This document shows positions 57,525 to 64,000 of a stretch of 64,000 nt of DNA, piece after piece. Position 1 is the first letter of the stretch; each line of letters starts with the position of its first letter. The position numbers and the translations under genes were made by a program. The notes under the pieces are model-generated. The model ran no database searches. It worked only from the letters and a program-made list of their open reading frames with translations, and was not told the DNA's origin. The DNA is from Maribellus comscasis. Lineage in GTDB: Bacteria; Bacteroidota; Bacteroidia; Bacteroidales; Prolixibacteraceae. Location: contig NZ_CP046401.1 in the NCBI RefSeq assembly GCF_009762775.1, forward strand, positions 7,204,001 to 7,268,000, written 5' to 3'.

Positions 57525-58616
57525 CTAATTTAGTGTTAAGCTTTTTATTAAGTCAACTTCCTCTTGTTTGTACGGAGTCCCATCTGGCCTGAAAATCTCA
57601 TGAAACCACAGAGGTGGTTCTGAGCCGTCTGGAATAGGTTCTCCCCATGCATACTTAGTGTTTGATTTTCCGGCTACCAAACCCCAGTTAATTACTCCTA
57701 CATTTTGCTCTTTTAGCATTGGCATAATATTGGAAAATAAACTATTACGAGGACGGGCCATGTATTCGGTACAAACCATTGGACGACCAAGGCGCTTTAA
57801 CTCATCAATCTTTGCCTGATGCCTTTCCGGTTGGCTATAACTGTGATAAGTAATAATGTCTGAACTTTCCTTTTCCCATTTAGTCAGTGCTTCATGCCGG
57901 CCAAATACACATACGGTAAGAGGTTGTGACGGCCTAATTTCCCATCCCCATCGAAAAACATTACGAAGTAAAGGCAATGACGTAATCCCTAAATTATTAT
58001 TGCCAACTTCGTTGTACAAATCCCACATAACAATCCGTTCATCATCATTAAATGTGGTAAGAATATCTTTTACATATACTTCTAGCAAAGACATTAAGTT
58101 TTCATCCAGAAAAATCAAATCTCCTGGATCACGTACCCAGCCAGAATTATGTACTCCAGGTTCCGGCTCAGGTTGCTTGCCTGCCTTGTAGGTCGCATTC
58201 CAGCAATCGTCAAAAAATACAAAAATGGTTTTAATCCCATGGCTGTCCGCAATTTCCAAGTATTGTTTCATCCGCCCTTTAAAGCCTTCTTTATCCACTT
58301 CCCATGCAATATGATGTAAATAAACACGCATGCAGTTCATGCCAATATCCTCTGCCCATCCCAATTCCCTGTCAATAGTTACGAGATCGAAAGTCTCGGC
58401 TTGCCACATTTCCAACTGATTAATGGCAGTACTAGGATTGAAGTTACATCCACGAAGCCAACCTACCTCTTCACTCCATGCATTGGCTTGTTCAATAGAC
58501 CATATTCTTTTTACTGGTTCTGGATTTACTGATTTTTCTTCAGTATTTTTTGACTTGTTTTGGCAAGCTGTAAACGCTACTATAGCTGTCAATATAAAAA
58601 AAACTACTCTTTTCAT
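57525..58616 (-). CDS. GH5-like (clan A) glycoside hydrolase, lipoprotein
   Basis: 363 residues with a lipobox (VAFTACQN, Cys18). The TIM-barrel signature includes GMNCMRVYLHHIAW and MWDLYNEVGN, whose Glu is the likely acid/base, and MVCTEYMARP, whose Glu is the likely nucleophile. VINWGLVAGKSNTKYAWG closes the barrel. The family is most often annotated as cellulase- or xylanase-like, but the substrate is not fixed by these motifs. It may be an endo- or exo-acting enzyme of the array. Confidence 0.8.
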   Translation of the reverse strand: MKRVVFFILTAIVAFTACQNKSKNTEEKSVNPEPVKRIWSIEQANAWSEEVGWLRGCNFNPSTAINQLEMWQAETFDLVTIDRELGWAEDIGMNCMRVYLHHIAWEVDKEGFKGRMKQYLEIADSHGIKTIFVFFDDCWNATYKAGKQPEPEPGVHNSGWVRDPGDLIFLDENLMSLLEVYVKDILTTFNDDERIVMWDLYNEVGNNNLGITSLPLLRNVFRWGWEIRPSQPLTVCVFGRHEALTKWEKESSDIITYHSYSQPERHQAKIDELKRLGRPMVCTEYMARPRNSLFSNIMPMLKEQNVGVINWGLVAGKSNTKYAWGEPIPDGSEPPLWFHEIFRPDGTPYKQEEVDLIKSLTLN

Positions 58617-58789
58617 AACTAGCCTATTTATTGTTATTATTAAATGCTGTTAAAATCCTGACAAAACCTCCCTTGGTTCTCAATCTGTTGGATCATGCAC
58701 TGACGACTGCTCCCATCCATACAATTGAGCAGATTGGAAAAAATGAAGGAAAAGAACTTTAGACAAAAAAAATTCTTGCAAATCATTAT

Positions 58790-59815
58790 TCATTCTGTAA
58801 TACCAAAATGATCGACCAATCGATTGTATTCTCTCTCCGAAATAGTAATCATGCACCCATGCCTTACTGACTGAGGCAGACTATATTTATCCCAGTTTCG
58901 ATGAAAAGTATAACCCGAGGCCTGAAACCAGGGACCATTCATGTTATCAGCAATTGAAAGTCCATACGAAACACCCGGGTACTGTTCATAATACATATAC
59001 CATATTTTACCATCAGGAGATGGAATAAGCATGGGTGCTTCTCTGAAGTTCGGACTGATTGGCTCTCCCGGTTCGGAATATGGCCCTAGCAGATCCGAAG
59101 CCTTTGAAATACGAATGGTTTTTCCGGTTGTCCAATAAAGCGTTGGGTAAGTTTCATCTTTGATGATAGTGTAATAGTCATCATCAATTTTCCGAATAAT
59201 AACATCTATAGTTCCCATGTCCCATTCGAATAAACGTGTAGGATGTTCAGAAAATGTTTTTAAATCTTTTGATAAAACATAAAGGGTTCGCTGACTTGCC
59301 CAGTAGATTTCACCTCCTTCCTTGTGGGGAGTATGCCAGGTTACAATGTATTGTCTTGAATCCTGATCGAAATAGATTTTTGGGGCTCCTATTCGTTGTA
59401 ATGCATAGGAATAATCGGGTGTACTTTTTAAATCTGGTGTAAGTGTACTATATTTTTCCCAATGAATTAGATCTGCCGAAACCCAGAAATTAATATCTGG
59501 TGAACCATCACTTCTGTTACCTGCAATGTAATAACGCCCATCATGTCCTTTGCATATATCGGGGTGCCCATGATATTCATCAAATACCCGCTTACCGTCA
59601 TTTAATGCATACCAATGTAAACCATCCAAACTCACTGAATAATAAAGCTCACCATAATCCTGATGCGTCATGTGTGCGAATAAGTATGCATGGTTAACTG
59701 CATCTTCAGAATTTTCAACTTGCCCTGGTGGATCTGGTTGTTGTGCATTTAGACAATTACAGATAAATGTCATTGTTAAGACCAGAAATAACTTAATCAA
59801 TTTAAATTTTTTCAT
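58790..59815 (-). CDS. GH43-like propeller enzyme, secreted
   Basis: 341 residues with a signal peptide (FICNCLNAQ). Propeller motifs are AYLFAHMTHQDYGELYYSVS, HPDICKGHDGRYYIAGNRSD, FWVSADLIHWEKY, APKIYFDQDSRQYIVTWHTP and IWYMYYEQYPGVSYGLSIAD. These indicate a five-bladed propeller of clan GH-F type. Conserved GH43 acids are less clear than in the neighbour at 59853-60836, so the call is to superfamily level. Confidence 0.7.
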   Translation of the reverse strand: MKKFKLIKLFLVLTMTFICNCLNAQQPDPPGQVENSEDAVNHAYLFAHMTHQDYGELYYSVSLDGLHWYALNDGKRVFDEYHGHPDICKGHDGRYYIAGNRSDGSPDINFWVSADLIHWEKYSTLTPDLKSTPDYSYALQRIGAPKIYFDQDSRQYIVTWHTPHKEGGEIYWASQRTLYVLSKDLKTFSEHPTRLFEWDMGTIDVIIRKIDDDYYTIIKDETYPTLYWTTGKTIRISKASDLLGPYSEPGEPISPNFREAPMLIPSPDGKIWYMYYEQYPGVSYGLSIADNMNGPWFQASGYTFHRNWDKYSLPQSVRHGCMITISEREYNRLVDHFGITE

Positions 59816-59852
59816 ATCTCAAGTTTTTAAAAATCAAAAAAGTAAAACCTCA

Positions 59853-60836
59853 TCAATTTTCAGCCATTAAAGGCACAATAACTTCATTTCCTTTCACACT
59901 GAATTTATAAAGTCCTTCTTCTGCATCCCACTTCTTGTTGACGGGGATTATTCGTGTTCTTCGTGGACTTATTTGTTGTTGGTCAAAGTGAACATGATAT
60001 ACATAATATAATTGTCCGTCAAATCCTTTGAAAAAATCCCCATGTCCAGATCCATTTTCACCAACAATGGAACGGTGAATTATAGGATTTTCTTTTTGTT
60101 TGCTCCATGGTCCGTATGGCGAATCAGCAACCGCATATCCAACAGAATAATCTATACTTCTAAAGTGGTTCGCTGAGTAGAACAGGTAATACTTATCTTT
60201 TAATTTTAAGACTGAAGGACCTTCCATTATAGGACTGGACTCATAGTTGGGAGTAGCTTCCCAGGACTCGGTCTGGTCAAAACATTTTGTTAATGTTTCA
60301 GGCTTAATTTTCCCAATTCTTAGGTCAAACTCGGCTACCCATAAATAATTGCCTCTGTTAAATCGAACATGGTACAGATAAAACTTACCATCGTCATCTT
60401 TGAAAATATATGAGTCAATATTTTTTTCAGAACCGTCAATAGGAGCAACTTCCTTTTGTCTATATGGTCCCAAAACAGATTTTGACTGAGCCATCACAGT
60501 TTGCTCATTAGCAGTGTAAGTCAGATAATAAGTTTCATCCACTTTAAGTATTTGTGGTGCCCAAAAACCTCTTGTACCATAAGTATGGTCACCCTGGGTC
60601 AGAACCATGTATACTGAATCACTTGCCCCTGCAGGCAAAGTCCAGTTTTTTAGATCTTCTGATTCTAAAACATTAAAACCCGATGGTCCTCCCCTTCTTC
60701 CCCCTGTTCCGGTTAGATAGTATTTGCCATTGCCGACATAAATAGTTGGATCTGCATAAAACAGTTCTCTGTTTTCCTGTGCATTGCCAAACAATGCAGA
60801 GAATAAAGTAATACAGAATACGACAATAGATTTCAT
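59853..60836 (-). CDS. GH43 glycosidase, secreted
   Basis: 327 residues with a signal peptide (ALFGNAQ). The three GH43 acids are visible: FYADPTIYV (base), KNIDSYIFKDDDGKFYLYHV (modulator) and SPIMEGPSVLKLKDKYYLFY (acid). GFWAPQILKVDETYYLTYTA is the typical second blade. Likely an exo-acting arabinofuranosidase, xylosidase or galactosidase. It lies 37 bp upstream of the other propeller enzyme and downstream of the GH51-like gene. Confidence 0.87.
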   Translation of the reverse strand: MKSIVVFCITLFSALFGNAQENRELFYADPTIYVGNGKYYLTGTGGRRGGPSGFNVLESEDLKNWTLPAGASDSVYMVLTQGDHTYGTRGFWAPQILKVDETYYLTYTANEQTVMAQSKSVLGPYRQKEVAPIDGSEKNIDSYIFKDDDGKFYLYHVRFNRGNYLWVAEFDLRIGKIKPETLTKCFDQTESWEATPNYESSPIMEGPSVLKLKDKYYLFYSANHFRSIDYSVGYAVADSPYGPWSKQKENPIIHRSIVGENGSGHGDFFKGFDGQLYYVYHVHFDQQQISPRRTRIIPVNKKWDAEEGLYKFSVKGNEVIVPLMAEN

Positions 60837-60959
60837 TATATATAGTTTAAAGTTTGTGAATTTAATTTCTCATTCGGCTATTTATTTTTTCTCATCCAAA
60901 AACCTGAATTGCCTCGAATTTTCCATTGGATTGCAAATACACCCAACCATATTAAAATA

Positions 60960-62492
60960 CTAAACAACATTTAACTCAACAGCCGTAACTGAAGCTGGAG
61001 GAAATTCAACTAATTCCTCAACATTCAGATTTCTTTCTATGGGTAACAGAGGATCATTCTCAGCCCTCATTATTTCAAATTCAGGATCTGTTTTTAGCTC
61101 AAAAGCTTTACCGGAATTAATTTGCATATTAAGAATATCTATGCTTGTTTTGATTGTTCTGTAACGACTAGTATTTACAACATGCAGGAAAACCGTATTC
61201 CCAGTCCTGCTTGCTGTGATATCCAAATCGCCAGGTACATTTTCTACTTCAAGATAATTTTTACCGGTATGATGCCGATAGAGGCTCATTATTTTTGCAA
61301 CCGGCATCATAAAAGATTTTCCTCCAGGAACGGGAATCATGATTGCATTGACCTGCCACCGTGTTCCACAAAAATCGGCCAAGGTGGCAATTTTTAGCAA
61401 ATCGCCATTTCGTTCATGCAAATTCATGAGCCGGGCATACGAAACACCCGTTGCCCAAGAGGATAAAACTTCGCAGCGATTTCTTCCCGGGAGAGCATAA
61501 TGGCATTCTGTTAAAGCCAGGGGTTTTCCTGTTCCTATGACCTCATCTCTTATGTTTTTTATTTTTTCTTCATGTGGTTTGTAACCATCCATTAATATTT
61601 CCCATGTTGCTGCCGGATCTTCGCGGTATTTATTATCGCGTAAGGGAGAATTTTCCACATTTCGTCCAGGATTGTACATGTGGTGAAATGCTATAAAATC
61701 AATATATTCACCAGCTTCTTCAATCATTTTTTTCGACCAGCCACTGTCGCCCCATCCAATTAATTGAATTGAGGGATCGACTTTTTTCATGGCTTTGGCA
61801 AATTCAACTGTTTTCTTTGCGGCTGTTTTCAAATCGAACCTGTTTCTTCCATATGAAGTCTCATTTCCTATTTGCCACGTTTTAATATTAAACGGTTCTT
61901 TAAAACCGTGCTTAATTCTCTCTCTGTTTGATGGATTATTACAGTAATCCACCCACTCAGCAGCTTCAGCAGCATCTGCCGAACGTACATCCCCTTTTGG
62001 GGTAGTGGCCCAGTTTGGATTTCCTTCTGATTCGAAATTAACAGTCATGAGTGGATCGGCATTTACCTGATTGCAGAAATCAACAAATTCTGATGTGCCA
62101 ATCTGATTTGTTTCCATTCCTTCCCACTGAATATTATACATCGGCTTTCGGCTATCTCTGAGACCAACTGCTTCTCGCCAACGGTAATACGATGAAAGTA
62201 TACCACCCCAACGAATCATTCCCGGAGCAAGTTCCCGGGTTACATTAACAACATCCTCCCGCCATTTATCATGGCCGTGATCCCATGCTGCCTCCACAGA
62301 CCCGTCAGTTACACCGAGCGGTTCCATAAATTGCATATACAACCAGGGTGATAATTCAAATTTTGGAGAAGGATTTATTTTAATCTCTGATGTTTCAAAA
62401 GCATCTTTTGCAATTGCCATGTTTATTTTTGACGTCGCAATCACTGAAGCACTTCCAACACCGGTAATTTTGATGAAATTTCTTCGTTTCAT
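60960..62492 (-). CDS. GH51-like alpha-L-arabinofuranosidase, Tat-exported
   Basis: 510 residues. The N-terminus has a twin-arginine motif (KRRNFIKITG). A TIM barrel follows with MIRWGGILSSYYRWREAVG, KTWQIGNETSYGR (acid/base Glu) and LALTECHYALPGR (likely nucleophile Glu), and then a C-terminal beta-sandwich (TGNTVFLHVVNTSRYRTIKT) typical of alpha-L-arabinofuranosidases. GH39-type relatives cannot be excluded. Together with the GH127-type and GH43 enzymes this points to an arabinose-containing glycan. Confidence 0.78.
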   Translation of the reverse strand: MKRRNFIKITGVGSASVIATSKINMAIAKDAFETSEIKINPSPKFELSPWLYMQFMEPLGVTDGSVEAAWDHGHDKWREDVVNVTRELAPGMIRWGGILSSYYRWREAVGLRDSRKPMYNIQWEGMETNQIGTSEFVDFCNQVNADPLMTVNFESEGNPNWATTPKGDVRSADAAEAAEWVDYCNNPSNRERIKHGFKEPFNIKTWQIGNETSYGRNRFDLKTAAKKTVEFAKAMKKVDPSIQLIGWGDSGWSKKMIEEAGEYIDFIAFHHMYNPGRNVENSPLRDNKYREDPAATWEILMDGYKPHEEKIKNIRDEVIGTGKPLALTECHYALPGRNRCEVLSSWATGVSYARLMNLHERNGDLLKIATLADFCGTRWQVNAIMIPVPGGKSFMMPVAKIMSLYRHHTGKNYLEVENVPGDLDITASRTGNTVFLHVVNTSRYRTIKTSIDILNMQINSGKAFELKTDPEFEIMRAENDPLLPIERNLNVEELVEFPPASVTAVELNVV

Positions 62493-62574
62493 AAACTATA
62501 TTTTATTTGATAAGTTTTACTCTTGCTCAGTGAAATTATGTGCCAAAGCCAACACTCTAAATTATGTTTAAAAG

Positions 62575-62611
62575 AAAGAGGTCGCCTTTAATTCAAAATG
62601 ACAACCTCTTT
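62575..62611 (-). terminator. hairpin terminator after the GH2 gene
   Basis: An 8-bp inverted repeat (AAAGAGGT / ACCTCTTT) followed on the minus strand by CTTTTAAAC. It lies between the GH2 gene and the Tat-exported GH51-like gene and probably ends part of the transcript. Confidence 0.55.
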
Positions 62612-62623
62612 ATATCTTTCAAA

Positions 62624-64000
62624 TTATTTAAAGAAATTACTAATTTCCTGATTCACTTCCCTTATTCTCTCCTCGTCGAGTTTAATTACTTTTCTGTCAT
62701 ATGTCATTAATCCATTTACCTCCGATTCAACATCAGTTGTTTGCGTGTAAACAGCACCTGAATAACAATAAGGAATTAATTTCATGAGCATTTTCGCATA
62801 TTTAACATACTCATCAGTAGCCTCTTCTGAATTCTTGTATTGAACATACCCCCAGTTTCTCCCAGTCTCCCAAAGATGATTATCGATTGGAAGTCCTATT
62901 CCACCGTATTCGCCCAAAACGTTGGCACGTTTCGAAGTGTAAAGTCCCATTACCGGTTCAGGGTAGTTATGCATGTCAATTATATCACCAACATCATAAT
63001 GGTTTCCTCCGCTCGCAGGATTTACCAATCTTGAAGGATCATAATTCTTAGTCCATTCTGTAATTTCTTCAGTTTTAAATTGCCCCCAGCGCTCGTTAAA
63101 AGGTACCCAAACTACAACACTCGGATTGGAATAACACAAATCCATTATTTCTTTCCACTCATGTCTGTAATTTTCTTCTGACCTGGCGCTTCGTTCCAGT
63201 TCCTTACCATCAAAAAAATTTCGTGTTTGCCATTCAGGATGATCATCACCGTTGGGCATATCTTGCCAAACCAAAATTCCTTCACGGTCGCAATGGTAGT
63301 ACCAGCGGGCAGGTTCAACTTTTACGTGTTTACGGATCATATTAAATCCAAAATCTTTGGTTTTTTGAATATCGTATAACAAAGCTTCATCGGTAGGTGC
63401 AGTATACAATCCATCGGGCCACCACCCCTGGTCAAGCGGTCCAAACTGGAAATAATCTTTATTGTTTAACTGAAGACGCACTATGCCACTTTCATCACGT
63501 TTTGTGGAAATTTTACGCATCCCAAGGTAACTTTCCACTTTTTCTATCACTTTCCCGTCCCGTAAGATGGAAACCTCCATGTCGTATAAAAAAGGAGATT
63601 CAGGACTCCAAAGTTTGGCTTCCGGCACATCTACAAGTACTTCCTGTTTCGCTACTGCTTTTCCAGTGCTTAAAACATTTCCATCTTCAATAACTTTGAC
63701 CTCAACAATATCAGTATCAATTAGTCCTTTCGCAGACGCTAGGACAGATACATTTTCGCCATCGACATTCGGAACTGTTTTTAACTGTGTAATAAAAGTT
63801 TTTCCAACCGGTTCAATCCATACCGTTTGCCAGATTCCTGTAACCGGGGTGTACCAAATTCCGCGTGGCCTGTTCGTTTGTTTGCCCACGGGTTGGTAGC
63901 CGCGGTCTGTTGGATCCCAAACTTTTACTGTCAGTTTTTGTTCTCCCTTTTCAAGGAAAGGTGTAATATCAAAACAAAATGGAGCATAACCACCTTCATG
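62624..64000 (-). CDS. GH2-family glycoside hydrolase, 5' end beyond window
   Basis: The frame is open to the window edge (458 residues visible), so the N-terminal signal and part of the jelly-roll are missing. Visible parts are the end of the sugar-binding domain (HEGGYAPFCFDITPFL; RPRGIWYTPVTGIWQTVWIE), an Ig-like domain, and the TIM barrel (FNMIRKHVKVEPARWYYHCD). The acid/base Glu is in VPFNERWGQ and the nucleophile probably in ANVLGEYGG. It resembles the GH2 at 52290-54575 in order and motifs, so the two are probably paralogues with different substrates. Confidence 0.9.
   Translation of the reverse strand, partial: HEGGYAPFCFDITPFLEKGEQKLTVKVWDPTDRGYQPVGKQTNRPRGIWYTPVTGIWQTVWIEPVGKTFITQLKTVPNVDGENVSVLASAKGLIDTDIVEVKVIEDGNVLSTGKAVAKQEVLVDVPEAKLWSPESPFLYDMEVSILRDGKVIEKVESYLGMRKISTKRDESGIVRLQLNNKDYFQFGPLDQGWWPDGLYTAPTDEALLYDIQKTKDFGFNMIRKHVKVEPARWYYHCDREGILVWQDMPNGDDHPEWQTRNFFDGKELERSARSEENYRHEWKEIMDLCYSNPSVVVWVPFNERWGQFKTEEITEWTKNYDPSRLVNPASGGNHYDVGDIIDMHNYPEPVMGLYTSKRANVLGEYGGIGLPIDNHLWETGRNWGYVQYKNSEEATDEYVKYAKMLMKLIPYCYSGAVYTQTTDVESEVNGLMTYDRKVIKLDEERIREVNQEISNFFK

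Noticed and set aside
1..64000. CRISPR array, rRNA or riboswitch.
   Set aside because: No regularly spaced repeat array, no rRNA-like segment and no recognisable riboswitch core was seen on either strand.

Overview
The window looks like a chromosome segment from a marine- or gut-type Bacteroidota, plausibly a Marinilabiliales/Prolixibacteraceae-like polysaccharide degrader. The reasons are two SusC/SusD pairs, an ECF sigma/FecR pair upstream of an STN-type SusC, Cys-type S1 sulfatases, many lipoprotein and Sec-type carbohydrate-active enzymes, AT-rich DNA, and TAnnTTTG-like -7 boxes. Genus level is inference. Almost every gene is on the minus strand, so transcription runs from high to low coordinates.

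Region A (1-16.4 kb) is a LacI-controlled polysaccharide utilisation locus. A divergent LacI regulator (plus strand) faces a sodium:solute symporter, an FAD-dependent oxidoreductase, SusC and SusD, followed after a strong terminator by an esterase, a GH43-like propeller enzyme, a second FAD oxidoreductase and a GH9-like enzyme cut by the window edge. The divergent intergenic region carries four LacI-type boxes built on AAACGTTT.

Region B (16.5-18.4 kb) is a decayed ISL3-family insertion sequence with recognisable 23-bp terminal inverted repeats. Region C (18.5-24.4 kb) is a compact operon of RbsU-like transporter, ribokinase-type kinase, Tat-exported GH9-like enzyme, serine hydrolase and deoxyribose-phosphate aldolase, which suggests catabolism of a pentose or deoxypentose.

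Region D (24.5-32.7 kb) is a second locus: ECF sigma factor, FecR anti-sigma, STN-bearing SusC, SusD and a GH105-type unsaturated-glycuronyl hydrolase.

Region E (32.7-36.6 kb) is a mobile-element scar. It holds a tyrosine integrase broken by one amber codon, four copies of a TCACC-N7-TCACNTG repeat, a tRNA-3'-end-like sequence with terminator, a DUF4143-type AAA ATPase and small gene remnants.

Region F (36.6-64 kb) is a long codirectional array of degradative enzymes without its own SusC/D in view. It contains two GH2, a GH51-like, a GH5-like, GH43 and GH43-like propellers, a GH127-type zinc enzyme, an aldose 1-epimerase, an unclassified 680-residue protein, and six sulfatase genes plus one remnant. 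Two of the six sulfatase genes and one GH43-like gene are interrupted.

Taken together, regions D and F look fitted to a sulfated, uronic-acid-containing and probably arabinose-rich polysaccharide (inference). The high number of interrupted genes (integrase, transposase, two sulfatases, one GH43-like gene, two gene fragments) is itself notable and should be checked against reads.
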